DNA of 56,171 bases from an uncultured Eggerthellaceae bacterium (GCA_910588095.1 CAJUQH010000015.1:1-56171); one strand, 5' to 3'. Shown: positions 8,881-20,683, counted from the first letter of the stretch. Notes: generated by a model not told the origin, from the letters alone. A program made the numbers and translations.

Positions 8881-10056
8881 CTACGCCACGGACGACAGCA
8901 TGACCGACAGCGGCGCATCCTCGAAGGCGTTGGCGGCGCTGATGTAGCCTTCCAGCGTCAGCTCCTTGCCGATGCTCTCGGAAAGCGCCATGTTGGGCGC
9001 ATTCACCACGAACGCGCTCACCTGGTAGGTGCGGCCGGCCATGCGCACCTGCATGGGGCCGGTCTCCAGCACGAACTGGTTCTCGCGCAGCTGCAGCGTG
9101 CCCGTCAGCCGCACGAGATCGCCCTCATGGCAGGCCAGCAGCAGCTCGGGCTCGTCAGGGTCGTCGGTGGCGGTGAGCGGCTGGGGCGCTATGGCCGCAG
9201 GCGCGCTCGCAGCAGCCAGGCCCGCGGCGCCGGTGGCCTCCACGCTCTCGACCGTGACTATCCAGCCATGCACGTCGGACCATTCCACTGCGAAGTCAAC
9301 CCGGCAGGTGGCCGCGCCAGCTGGGCCGTCCTTCTCCAGCAGCGCCATGAAGGTGCCCCCATCAACGGTCAGGCCGGTATCCTCCACCGACACGTGGGCG
9401 TCGGCGAACTGCTCGCCCAGCCGCGAGTTGTGCAGCCTCAGCAGCGCCACCACCTCGTCTTGGAACGAGCGCACGTTCGGCGCGCGCACGGGCGTCACCT
9501 CGGGCGCCCCCAGCTCGCTGGTGGTGGTCTGCCAGCCGTTGGCCTCGGTGTCGAACACGAAGCGCTGCACCACGAAGCGCTTGACCTCTATGTAGCTGCT
9601 GCGCCAGGTGGCGAATGCCGACACCACGCGATACGACGAGAACGCACCCTCGGCAGGGTTGCCGTCGTCATCTTGCGAGAGCAGGCTGTCGAACAGCGAC
9701 GTTCGCATGACGATGTCGCCCACGGTCACGTCCTCGAAGCGCGGCCCCTGAAGGCCCTCGGTCGAGACGTAGGCGTACTGGGAAAGGTCGGGCGCCTGCA
9801 GCTGGGCGCTGCTCAGGGCAGCCGTGGCCTCGGTCTCGGAAAGGCTGCTCAGGCGCTCTTCGGTGAGCGAGCGATCGATGGCATCGAAGGCGATCCAGGC
9901 GCACACGGTGGCCAGGGCCACCACGCCCACCACCATGGCCAGGCCGATGAGGAGCGCCTTGAGGCAGCCGCCTTTCGAGCGGCCCTCAGGCGCGCCCGCA
10001 GGCGTCGCGGCCGTGGCGACCGCCGGTGCCGGTATGGGCTGCGGCTCAGAAGCCAT
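8881..10056 (-). CDS. Membrane-anchored protein of unknown function with a C-terminal OB-like domain
   Basis: 391 residues. A Pro/Ala-rich cytoplasmic tail of about 30 residues precedes one membrane span (about 32-56, ALLIGLAMVVGVVALATVCAW), so the rest is probably outside the cell. Residues 290-391 alternate strands in a pattern like the tRNA_anti-like OB fold (DLVRLTGTLQLRENQFVLETG, then a YQVSAFV strand). The middle is unrecognised. ATG at 10056 follows a strong GGAGGGGGG. It diverges from map, sharing a 179-bp intergenic region. Confidence 0.7.
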   Translation of the reverse strand: MASEPQPIPAPAVATAATPAGAPEGRSKGGCLKALLIGLAMVVGVVALATVCAWIAFDAIDRSLTEERLSSLSETEATAALSSAQLQAPDLSQYAYVSTEGLQGPRFEDVTVGDIVMRTSLFDSLLSQDDDGNPAEGAFSSYRVVSAFATWRSSYIEVKRFVVQRFVFDTEANGWQTTTSELGAPEVTPVRAPNVRSFQDEVVALLRLHNSRLGEQFADAHVSVEDTGLTVDGGTFMALLEKDGPAGAATCRVDFAVEWSDVHGWIVTVESVEATGAAGLAAASAPAAIAPQPLTATDDPDEPELLLACHEGDLVRLTGTLQLRENQFVLETGPMQVRMAGRTYQVSAFVVNAPNMALSESIGKELTLEGYISAANAFEDAPLSVMLSSVA

Positions 10057-10184
10057 AGCGCACCCCCCTCCTTTGCTTCCTTAGGGGCCAATCGTACCAT
10101 ACGCCGGGCCATTCCCCTGCTCTGACGGGGCTCTTCGAGCGCAGCAGGCAGGGCGCCGGAAGCCCCGTGCGCGCTCGTTCGGGT

Positions 10185-10190
10185 TATAAT
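10185..10190 (+). promoter_or_regulatory. -10 box for map
   Basis: A perfect TATAAT 45 bp before the map start codon, at the same distance as the TATAAT ahead of the LysR gene. The -35 region is GC-rich and unconvincing. Confidence 0.5.
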
Positions 10191-10235
10191 GGGCGCACAC
10201 CATACCCTCTGACAGAGCAAGAAGGCGAATGACCC

Positions 10236-11120
<885 letters not shown>

Positions 11121-11174
11121 CTGGCTCCTGGCACGGCGCCCTTCGGCAGGTCGCCGAAGGGGCCGCCTCGCCCG

Positions 11175-11972
11175 CTAGGCCAAGGGGCGAAGGTGCGCCT
11201 CGCCGCTGGCCACCGCCATGGGCTGCGCTGCGCCCGGCGGCTGCACGAGCAGGCGCCCTGTGCTGTCGATGCCAACCACGCACCCTTCCGCCAGCACGGC
11301 ACCCTGGCGGTCCTCCACCACCACGCTGCGCCCCGTGAGCGCCGCATGGGCCTCGTAGGAAGCCATGAACGGGTCGAACCCCTCGTCGAGCCAACGGCGG
11401 TAGCTGCCTTCGAGCTCGCGCAGCACGGCAGCGCGCACCTCGTCCACAGCGGCCCGGCGCTCGCACGTGCCGCCGAATCCCAGCTCCTCCAGATAGACCG
11501 GGCGGTTCTTGCCCGCCACCGATGACGCCCCGCCCACTGGCGGGAACACGTTCACCCCGATGCCCACGCACACCCCGCCTGCATGCTGCTCGAGGGATAT
11601 GCCCACCATCTTGAGAAAGCCGCTGCTCAAGCGCTCGCCTTCCGCGATATAGACCACATCGTTAGGCCATTTGACACAGATGCCCGTCACAACGTCACCG
11701 GCCAGCAACGACGCCAGTGCTCGGCGCACCGCCACGGCCGCCACCAGGCTCAAGGTGGGCAGCTGCGCGGGCGGTACCTGCGGCCGCAGCAGCACCGAGA
11801 GGTACATGCCCCCTTCCGGGCTGGCCCAGGCGCGCCCTTGGCGCCCGTAGCCGCCGCTCTGGCGCTCGGCCGTCACGGCAAGGCCCTCCCCTTCGCCCTG
11901 CTCGAGCGCCTCCTTCACCACATCGTTGGTGGAAGGCACCTCGCCCAGGCACTGCAAGCGGAACAGGCCCAT
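11175..11972 (-). CDS. birA: Biotin--[acetyl-CoA-carboxylase] ligase, catalytic form only
   Basis: 265 residues starting directly with the catalytic domain (STNDVVKE); there is no N-terminal helix-turn-helix, so it cannot repress biotin genes like E. coli BirA. Biotinyl-AMP site motifs are present: ERQSGGYGRQGRAW (about 37-50) and KWPNDVV (about 100), followed by GVCVGIGVNV. The C-terminal SH3-like domain ends the protein. It starts 3 bp after the folP-folK stop, so both are surely on one transcript. Confidence 0.93.
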   Translation of the reverse strand: MGLFRLQCLGEVPSTNDVVKEALEQGEGEGLAVTAERQSGGYGRQGRAWASPEGGMYLSVLLRPQVPPAQLPTLSLVAAVAVRRALASLLAGDVVTGICVKWPNDVVYIAEGERLSSGFLKMVGISLEQHAGGVCVGIGVNVFPPVGGASSVAGKNRPVYLEELGFGGTCERRAAVDEVRAAVLRELEGSYRRWLDEGFDPFMASYEAHAALTGRSVVVEDRQGAVLAEGCVVGIDSTGRLLVQPPGAAQPMAVASGEAHLRPLA

Positions 11973-11975
11973 CAG

Positions 11976-13295
11976 CTAGCCCTGCAGCTTCCAGGCGCGA
12001 CCGACGCGCTCGGCCTCGGGCACCTGGCCCACCGGCGTGCCGTCGGCCAGCACGTGGCCCGGCAGCAGGTCGAGCAGCGGCTTCACCACGAAGTCGCGCT
12101 CGGTCACGCGCGGATGCGGCAGCACCAGGTCGTCCGTGGCGAAGGCGTACAGCTGGTAGTCCAGTATGTCGATGTCGAGGGTGCGCGGGCCGTTCTCCAC
12201 CTCGCGGATGCGGCCGAGGCCGTTCTCGATGGCATGCAGGCACCCCAGCAGCTCGCGCGGGGGCAGCCCCGAGCGCATGAGCACCACAGTGTTCACGAAC
12301 TCGTCCTGGTCGTCGTAGTAGGCCGGCTCGCTGCCATAGAACGGCGCGATGTCGACGATCTGCGAGTCGGGCAGCGTGCACAGCTGGGCGATGGCCAGGT
12401 TCAGCTGGGCTATCTTGGCTTCCGTCTCCTCGCCGGGCTCGGCCACCAGCGCCACGTTGCTGCCCAGGCCCAGCAGCACATAGGGCCGCAGCCCTTCGAG
12501 CGCCTTGGCCGTGGCGGCCACGTTGTGGGTGCGCACCACGCTGGCGCCCAGCTCGCAGGCCAGCAGCGCCTCGGCGGCCGATGCCTCGTCGCGCTCGAGC
12601 GGGTCGTCGATGCCGTAGGCGCGCCCGATGAAGCCCTTGCGCGAAACGGCGCACATGACCGGGTAGCCCAACCGCGCCAGCTCGTGCAGGTTGCGCATGA
12701 GCTCGGTGGTCTGCTGCGGCGTCTTGGCGAATCCGGGGCCAGGGTCGATGCACAGGCGCTCGTGCGCGATGCCCGCCGCCTCCAGCTCGGCGCAGCGCCC
12801 GGTCAGGTAGTCACGCACCTCGGCCACCACGTCGTCGTATTCGGCGTGCTGCTGCATGGTGGCCGGGTCGCCCTTCATGTGCATGACCACGCAGCCCACG
12901 TCGCTCGCGCGCGCCACCTCCACCATCGCCGGGTCGCAGAATCCCGACACGTCGTTGATGATGGCCGCCCCCGCCTCGACCGCCTTGGCCGCCACCTCGG
13001 CATGGCGCGTGTCCACCGACACGCACAGGCCGCGCTCGACCAGCGCCTGCACCACGTCGCCGATGCGGCGCCACTCCTCGGCCGGGTCGACCGGATCGGC
13101 CCCCGAGCGCGTGCTCTCGCCGCCCACGTCGATGATAGCCGCCCCCTCGGCTGCCATCTGCTCGGCATGGGCCACCGCCGCCTCCACGCTGGCGTAGTGG
13201 CCGCCGTCAGAGAAGGAATCGGGCGTAACGTTCAAGATGCCCATGAGGATGGGCATCTTGGCATCGAACTCGTATGAGGCACAGGTCCACTTCAT
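11976..13295 (-). CDS. Fused dihydropteroate synthase - HPPK (folate synthesis)
   Basis: 439 residues. Residues 1-270 are dihydropteroate synthase: ILNVTPDSFSDG (20-31), GGESTRSG, DPGPGFAKT and SRKGFIG. Residues 271-439 are 6-hydroxymethyl-7,8-dihydropterin pyrophosphokinase: LLGLGSN, FYGSEPAYYDDQ, RTLDIDIL and LPHPRVTERDFVV. The two consecutive enzymes of the folate pathway are thus in one chain, in DHPS-then-HPPK order. No separate aldolase folB is nearby. ATG at 13295 follows TTGGAGCTGATAT. It sits between ftsH and birA on the same strand. Confidence 0.93.
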   Translation of the reverse strand: MKWTCASYEFDAKMPILMGILNVTPDSFSDGGHYASVEAAVAHAEQMAAEGAAIIDVGGESTRSGADPVDPAEEWRRIGDVVQALVERGLCVSVDTRHAEVAAKAVEAGAAIINDVSGFCDPAMVEVARASDVGCVVMHMKGDPATMQQHAEYDDVVAEVRDYLTGRCAELEAAGIAHERLCIDPGPGFAKTPQQTTELMRNLHELARLGYPVMCAVSRKGFIGRAYGIDDPLERDEASAAEALLACELGASVVRTHNVAATAKALEGLRPYVLLGLGSNVALVAEPGEETEAKIAQLNLAIAQLCTLPDSQIVDIAPFYGSEPAYYDDQDEFVNTVVLMRSGLPPRELLGCLHAIENGLGRIREVENGPRTLDIDILDYQLYAFATDDLVLPHPRVTERDFVVKPLLDLLPGHVLADGTPVGQVPEAERVGRAWKLQG

Positions 13296-13355
13296 ATATC
13301 AGCTCCAAATCGCAGGTCGGGGCCGCCCCGGCAACGCTGCCCGAGGCCGCGCGCT

Positions 13356-15698
<2,343 letters not shown>

Positions 15699-15710
15699 GC
15701 TGTAAGCGCC

Positions 15711-16262
15711 TTACTGGTATATGTCCGGTCTGAGTATGCCAATGAAGGGAAGGTTGCGGTAGCGCTCTGCATAGTCGAGCCCGTAGCCCACGATGAACTC
15801 GTCAGGGCACTCGAAGCCCACGTAGCGGCAGTCGATGGCCGCCTGGCCCTGCCTGCGCTTGCGCAGCAACGTGGCCACCTCGATGGAAGCGGGGCCGCGC
15901 GAGGCCAGCTCGTCGATGAGCCGCTCGAGCGTCAGGCCCGAATCGAGGATGTCCTCGGCTATGATCACGTGCTTGCCCTCGAGGTCGGCGGTGACGTCCT
16001 TCAGGATGCGCACCATCCCTGAGCTCTCGGTGCCGTTGCCGTAGGAGGAAACCGCCATGTAGTCCATCTCCAGCGGCAGCCCTATCTGGCGGCATAGGTC
16101 GGCCATGAAGATGGCCGCCCCGCGCAGCACCGATACCACCACGATGCCCTGCTCGGCTGGCTCGCCTGCGTAGTCCGCGGTGATGGCGGCACCAAGCTCG
16201 GCCACCCGGCGGGCTATCTGGCCTTCGGTGTAGAGCACTTGGGAGATGTCCTTGCTTTGCAT
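15711..16262 (-). CDS. hpt: Hypoxanthine phosphoribosyltransferase
   Basis: 183 residues from ATG at 16262 (MQSKDISQVL). The frame stays open to a GTG at 16331 but that extra segment has no family counterpart. The PRPP-binding motif VIIAEDILDSGLT and the N-terminal VVSVLRGAAIF loop are typical of hypoxanthine-guanine salvage enzymes. It converts hypoxanthine or guanine plus PRPP to IMP or GMP. It heads the hpt-ftsH-folPK-birA gene run. Confidence 0.93.
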   Translation of the reverse strand: MQSKDISQVLYTEGQIARRVAELGAAITADYAGEPAEQGIVVVSVLRGAAIFMADLCRQIGLPLEMDYMAVSSYGNGTESSGMVRILKDVTADLEGKHVIIAEDILDSGLTLERLIDELASRGPASIEVATLLRKRRQGQAAIDCRYVGFECPDEFIVGYGLDYAERYRNLPFIGILRPDIYQ

Positions 16263-16421
16263 GAGCGCTTTCTTGCCTGGCCAGCCGCTCCTGCCAAAGG
16301 GCAGGGGCGTAGCGGGCGCGTCCGTCAACACAACCCGTCTAGTTTACCATTGCGAGCGGGCCGAGCAGGGCCGAGGCGCGGCCCTATGGCTAAATCTGAC
16401 GGAAAGCTGTATAATATCCAT

Positions 16422-16545
16422 GATTTACGCGGAAGCCCGTATCCGAGGCTTCAACCAAGATAGGGATTTTGGTTTCGTGGAGGGGACGGAATCCCTTGTC
16501 TTACAAAGGGAGTGGCCGATGCTATAACGGTCACTCCCTTTGTCA
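16422..16545 (+). ncRNA. Candidate small RNA in the intergenic region before hpt
   Basis: A TATAAT at 16410-16415 on the plus strand is followed by two stems. AAGATAGGGATT (near 16457) can pair with AATCCCTTGTCTT (about 16490-16502), and a perfect 12-bp hairpin follows at 16503-16543. The 5' arm of the second stem could also pair with the 3' arm of the first (TCCCTT with AAGGGA), giving alternative folds. Nothing on the plus strand downstream could be its target gene in cis. The -35 box is poor and no similarity to a known RNA is seen, so this is tentative. Confidence 0.35.
16503..16543. terminator. Perfect inverted repeat, possible two-way terminator
   Basis: ACAAAGGGAGTG (16503-16514) and CACTCCCTTTGT (16532-16543) are perfectly complementary, with CCG/CGG extending the stem inward. 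It lies 76 bp past the stop of the 1255-residue secreted protein gene. U-runs are short on both strands, so termination is likely but not certain. Confidence 0.55.
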
Positions 16546-16618
16546 TTTCAGCGGACGGAGCCCTTGCCCGCCCTTGCCGCCCCAGTACGCAATCGGAATG
16601 CTCCGAACCGTGCGCTCG

Positions 16619-19600
16619 CTAAAGACAGAAGCACGGGGCGAACCAGCTCGGCGACCCCGAGCTCACCCGGCTCATAGAGCCGTCCATGTACGCCCCGCTG
16701 ATATGCGTCCTCAAGTTGCCATCGTACTGGGCCGAGCGCCCCACCCATATGCGCGCGGCTCCGGTGCTGTCCTTCTTGACCCGGTAAGGGCTGGCGCTGA
16801 CATTCGCGCCGCCCTTGGCGAAATGCTGGTACTGGAAGCTATTCGAGGCGCTCTCTGCGTTGTTCCAGCCCCCAGACGTCCTCGTGACGCCAAATATCTC
16901 GTAGAAGCTCGGCACGAAGACATGCTGGTAGACCGCCGTTTGCAACGTCATGGTGTTGTTGACCTGATGGCGTTTTGTCACGCCGACGATGCCGCTCTTC
17001 TCGTCGCGCATCCTCGCGCCGAGCCTGCCGTAGAAATCCTCCTCCAAGTACTTCTGCAGGGCGGAGCCGTTGTAGCCCCACGCCCCGCTCGAGGGGACAA
17101 CCTGCTCGTCGTAGGCGCCCTTCATCTCGAAGGTCAGGCCCGCCTTGCCGCCGTCGCTCATCGTGTCCTGACCGATACCGAGGATGCGCACGTCATAGTA
17201 GGCGTCGCCAACCAGCAAGTGGAAAGAGGCATCGGCGTCGAAGAGCTTCTTGTAGGCCGTATAGTAGCTGGATGCAGCCACATCGGGCGCATGGGCCGAC
17301 AAATCGAGCGCGGCCTCCTTTATATCGTCCAACAGCAAGAAGCCCGCTCCGTCGGGGTCCTCGACCCAAAGCGGTTCCTGCCAGTCAGACGGGGTGAGGC
17401 CGTCCGCGGCGAAGCAGTAGCTGATGGTTGCGATGGAGGCGGTGCTGTCATCGGGCAGGGCCGAGAGCTTGTCGTAGTCGAGGACGGTATCCGTCTCAGA
17501 GAGGTTCAAGCGGTAGCCGAGCGAGAGGGTGTCTCCTGCTGGGATGGTGAACTTGTCCGCGGCAAAGGACTTCTCGAGCAGGATGTCATCAAGAGAGAAG
17601 TCGACTGCGCCAACTGGTTTGGAAACTGAGGTAGCATCCGGGTCCTTGAGGTCATCTTCGGTGAGGTTGCCAGTTGTCGGGTACAAGCTGAACAGCTTAT
17701 CTGAGGTGGCTGGCAAGTCGCTGCCATCCTTCTTCTTCAAGATGTCGGAGGCGCCGAGGGATGTCGAGCCGTTGCCTTTGACCTGCTTGGACTCAAGGCC
17801 CACTATGCGAAGGTCAACCTCTGATTGGCTTTGCATCTTGCTCTGGCCGAAGGCGCTCGAGGCTAGTCCTTCCCTGCTCTCGTTGCCTTGGGTCACCACA
17901 TCAGCGTAGAACGTGACAGAGCTCGGCACGTCCACGTTGATGACGGAAGTCCAGCGAGCCGTGAGCTCTACTCGCCCGTCATCTCCTGCGTAGTCAGGCA
18001 GCTTGGAGGCGTCCACGTACCATTTGCCGTCCGTCTCGTCTTGGTAGACGAGGTCTTGGTCGATGGCTTCCGTGCCTTCTGCATTAGGGACGGTCCAGCC
18101 TTGGAACACGTACCCTGGGCGCTTGGGGTCTTCGATGACCGTAGGGCCACTCTCAACGTTCACCGTCTGGTCGGGCTTATCGATGCCTGGATAGTCCCCA
18201 TCCCCCGGTTCGGAATCCACATCGAAGCCAAGGTCATAGTCCGTTCGTTCCCACTGAGCATAATATGTAGCGTTTGAGATAGGCAGCACGGTGTCCGAAG
18301 AGACAGGATTACCACCTGATGATGCTGTAAACCATCCCTTGAACGCAAAGCCTTTCTTGGTAGGCGAGTCTGGAAAAAAGATCGTTGATAGTTGATTTGG
18401 GATGAATGTCGAACCTGTAACAGACTTAACTGCGTCGGTTCCATCAGAAAAAGAGCCTCCGCAAGGATCAAATGAAAGGGTAAGGCTCTTTTTCCATATT
18501 GCATAATAACGAGAAGGTGCGCTGCAGGTCACTGTGCGTTTAACATCCGAATCGCTCCAAGATGCAGCGCTTCGGGTGCTCCACCCCATGAATATCCCAT
18601 TTGCGGAAACAGGAACTATTCCATTCCCATATCCCGATGCAGAATGGGCTACATTGCGATCGTTCCAGAAAGTTACTTTCTCTGCCCCATCAGATGAAGG
18701 CGAGCCATCCGATGCGGGCCAGAATCCTCCATTGGTATTCCACATAGCCTGAGTGTTAAAAAGTGCATAAACCCTGTTGTAAGTGCTTAGATTTGTATTG
18801 TAGCCAATCTGTCCTCCTGTATAGGAACTGCTACTCCAGCCTACATTCGTTACGCCATTTAACTTTGCAACCCATTTCCATCGATGATCGCTGGTGACTA
18901 CACGGTTAATGGAGTTTCCCTGTATGCGATAAGCTCCAGGATCATCTTCTGTTTTCTGATGATCTCGAGTGCCAGGGTTTTGCGTACCGTTATTCCAGAC
19001 ATATCCAAGCCCTGCATACAAGGTTGTGGTGCTATAGCCACTATAAGCGAGCGAGCTATCGAACTCGACACCGTGCGAATCCGACACCCGGTATGAAATA
19101 GCGCATCCGAGCAAAAGCCATGGATCTTTGTTGGCATCGGTCGGTAAAACCACGACCATAGAGGCCCTATCCACCCCAGGAAGATCGTCGGTAGAAGAAA
19201 TAGTTGCAAGATTGTTTATTTGCGTTGGAGCAAACAGGGAAACTCTTTGATTGGATTGCCTTTGCATAATCCCTCTGCCTATGCCAAAAACAGCATCAGC
19301 GGAAGTTGCTGTCAAATCCACGGCAAGTGACGCGAAAGGTAGCGATACCGTAGGGATCGCGTGGAATACGTCTGAGCTGATGGATGTGACGGTCGCGGGT
19401 GCATTGATGGTGGCGAGACTCGCACATGCCTCGAGGGCTCCGGCGGCTATGGTGGTGCAGCCCTCGCGGATGGTGACCTCGGTGGCTCCAGCTGGTACGC
19501 GAAGCAGCGTTGTCAGATCAGAGCTGTATAGAAGACCATTCCCCGAGGCGAATGCTGCGCCGTCCTCCTCCACGGAGATGGAATCCACCAGCGGGCAATG

Positions 19601-20386
19601 CGAGAACACGCTGGCTTCTGCCACCTCCGCAGTCTTGGGGAGAAGGACGGCGCCCTGCTTGCCCTCGGGAATGAGCAAGAGGCTTGATTGGGTGGCGTCA
19701 TAGAGGGCGCCATCGAAAGAGGAATAGAACGGGTTGTCGTCAGCAACTAGCACCGAGGCGACATCGGACGAGCGAAAAGCCCGGTCATCCACATTGCTGA
19801 TGCTTGCAGGCAACGTGACAGAGGATATGCCTGAGAGATAGAAGGCGTAGGCGTCGATAGAGGACACGATATGGGTCACACCTTCATAGGTGACGGTTTC
19901 AGGGAGCATGAGGTTGCTGACGCCAGCTTCGCTGGCGTGGCTTTCATTGGATTCTTCGACTCCGGCAGCTTCGCTGCCTTCGCTCAGAATGACGGAAGGA
20001 GCGACGCCAACGAGCTCGACGTAAGGGCCGTCGAGGACAGCGAAGGTGAGGCCGTCGATGGTGAACGAGCCGATGACCGGCTCGCCATCGAGGGCTACAT
20101 CAGAGTTGATGAAGTTAGAGGGCGTTCCAACAAGACCAGAAGCCAAAGTCGGTGACTTTGTATTGGACCCTTCGACTCCGCTGCCTCCGGCGGCTCCGCT
20201 CAGGGTGACGGAGTCAGCAGGATCATTCGACTGGTCGAGCAAGCCTGACGCTGCGGTCCCAGCATCAACTTCGCTGGCGCCTTCTCCTTCTTCCGCGTAG
20301 GCGGAAGGCGTAAGCGTAAGCGTCAACAACACTGCCAAAGTGGCAGCAGCTAGCTTATGAGTGAAAGAAACAGCGGATGCTCGCAT
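16619..20386 (-). CDS. Large secreted protein: LRR_5 repeats, InlB_B repeats and DUF6273-like C-terminus (paralogue 1)
   Basis: 1255 residues. A signal peptide (1-31, ending SAYA) is followed by a low-complexity region to about 150 and BspA-type leucine-rich segments (about 160-340; VTLPASISNVDDRAF, TEVTIREGCTTIAAGALEACASL). The central region is unrecognised. Two Listeria-Bacteroides type repeats follow (GFAFKGWFTASSGG near 690, and GYVFQGWTVPNAEG near 755). The last 300 residues contain WGYNGSALQKYLEEDFYG and VFVPSFYEIFG, resembling DUF6273, and the chain ends APCFCL. The second half aligns with the 848-residue protein at 43763. There is no LPXTG or membrane anchor. AAGGAG lies 9 nt before ATG at 20386, inside a structured leader. 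It probably acts as a surface or secreted adhesin; the role is inferred. Confidence 0.8.
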   Translation of the reverse strand: MRASAVSFTHKLAAATLAVLLTLTLTPSAYAEEGEGASEVDAGTAASGLLDQSNDPADSVTLSGAAGGSGVEGSNTKSPTLASGLVGTPSNFINSDVALDGEPVIGSFTIDGLTFAVLDGPYVELVGVAPSVILSEGSEAAGVEESNESHASEAGVSNLMLPETVTYEGVTHIVSSIDAYAFYLSGISSVTLPASISNVDDRAFRSSDVASVLVADDNPFYSSFDGALYDATQSSLLLIPEGKQGAVLLPKTAEVAEASVFSHCPLVDSISVEEDGAAFASGNGLLYSSDLTTLLRVPAGATEVTIREGCTTIAAGALEACASLATINAPATVTSISSDVFHAIPTVSLPFASLAVDLTATSADAVFGIGRGIMQRQSNQRVSLFAPTQINNLATISSTDDLPGVDRASMVVVLPTDANKDPWLLLGCAISYRVSDSHGVEFDSSLAYSGYSTTTLYAGLGYVWNNGTQNPGTRDHQKTEDDPGAYRIQGNSINRVVTSDHRWKWVAKLNGVTNVGWSSSSYTGGQIGYNTNLSTYNRVYALFNTQAMWNTNGGFWPASDGSPSSDGAEKVTFWNDRNVAHSASGYGNGIVPVSANGIFMGWSTRSAASWSDSDVKRTVTCSAPSRYYAIWKKSLTLSFDPCGGSFSDGTDAVKSVTGSTFIPNQLSTIFFPDSPTKKGFAFKGWFTASSGGNPVSSDTVLPISNATYYAQWERTDYDLGFDVDSEPGDGDYPGIDKPDQTVNVESGPTVIEDPKRPGYVFQGWTVPNAEGTEAIDQDLVYQDETDGKWYVDASKLPDYAGDDGRVELTARWTSVINVDVPSSVTFYADVVTQGNESREGLASSAFGQSKMQSQSEVDLRIVGLESKQVKGNGSTSLGASDILKKKDGSDLPATSDKLFSLYPTTGNLTEDDLKDPDATSVSKPVGAVDFSLDDILLEKSFAADKFTIPAGDTLSLGYRLNLSETDTVLDYDKLSALPDDSTASIATISYCFAADGLTPSDWQEPLWVEDPDGAGFLLLDDIKEAALDLSAHAPDVAASSYYTAYKKLFDADASFHLLVGDAYYDVRILGIGQDTMSDGGKAGLTFEMKGAYDEQVVPSSGAWGYNGSALQKYLEEDFYGRLGARMRDEKSGIVGVTKRHQVNNTMTLQTAVYQHVFVPSFYEIFGVTRTSGGWNNAESASNSFQYQHFAKGGANVSASPYRVKKDSTGAARIWVGRSAQYDGNLRTHISGAYMDGSMSRVSSGSPSWFAPCFCL
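19951..20209 (-). repeat. Short intergenic-type repeat carried in frame inside the secreted protein gene, two copies
   Basis: Two related segments occur at 19951-19995 and 20168-20209. Read on the minus strand each has the core CTGAGCG(G/A)AG, then a Gly/Ser/Ala-coding stretch, then GGAGTCGAAG. They code for VILSEGSEAAGVEES and VTLSGAAGGSGVEGS. The core resembles the CTGAGCG...GTCGAAG repeats found scattered between genes in many genomes. A related GGGGTCGAAGGGTCCGAGG lies in the second paralogue near 43917. Confidence 0.5.
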
Positions 20387-20647
20387 TGCAATCTGCTCCT
20401 TCGGGCGGTGCGGTTACTACGCACTGCGGAGGAGCCCTGATGCAACGCTCGTCTTGCCGACCGATGGATTAAGAGGGCATCCACCACAGTCGGCAAACCG
20501 CAAGATTGCAAAGAATTCTAGATTGCTCTACGAACATGAATCTTGATAGGCAGATGCCCTCTTTATCTCATGTTCCTAAAAGCAATGCTTGAAAGAGATG
20601 GTATTCAATTCTTTGCAATTCCCCCTATCGGGGAACCGCGGTTTGCC
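20387..20647 (-). promoter_or_regulatory. Structured 5' leader RNA, copy 1 (candidate cis-regulatory RNA)
   Basis: Predicted 261-nt leader. Stem A: GGCAAACCGC (20647-20638) with GCGGTTTGCC (20501-20492). A small hairpin TTCCCC/GGGGAA follows (20635-20619). Stem B: TTGCAAAGAATT (20618-20607) with AATTCTTTGCAA (20517-20506). Stem C: ATTGCT (20586-20581) and GAACATGA (20575-20568) with TCATGTTC (20539-20532) and AGCAAT (20527-20522). The apical loop strand GAGGGCATCTGCC (20561-20549) can pair with GGTGGATGCCCTC (20485-20473). Last, a hairpin of GCTCCTCCG (20435-20427) and GTGCG/CGCAC hides the GAAGGAGC ribosome site (20402-20395). The same plan with different stem sequences occurs at 43501 and 55645. 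Confidence 0.82.
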
Positions 20648-20654
20648 AACTGCG

Positions 20655-20683
20655 ACTATATCAATCGTTCTCCCCCAACGCAA
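20655..20683 (-). promoter_or_regulatory. Promoter of leader copy 1
   Basis: On the minus strand -35 TTGCGT (20683-20678), a 17-bp spacer and -10 TATAGT (20660-20655). Seven nucleotides later (20647) comes the first base of stem A, the same spacing as at the two other copies. Confidence 0.75.

Noticed and set aside
15711..16331. Hypoxanthine phosphoribosyltransferase starting at 16331
   Set aside because: The first codon there is GTG without a ribosome site, and the added 23 residues do not belong to the family; ATG at 16262 fits the usual length.
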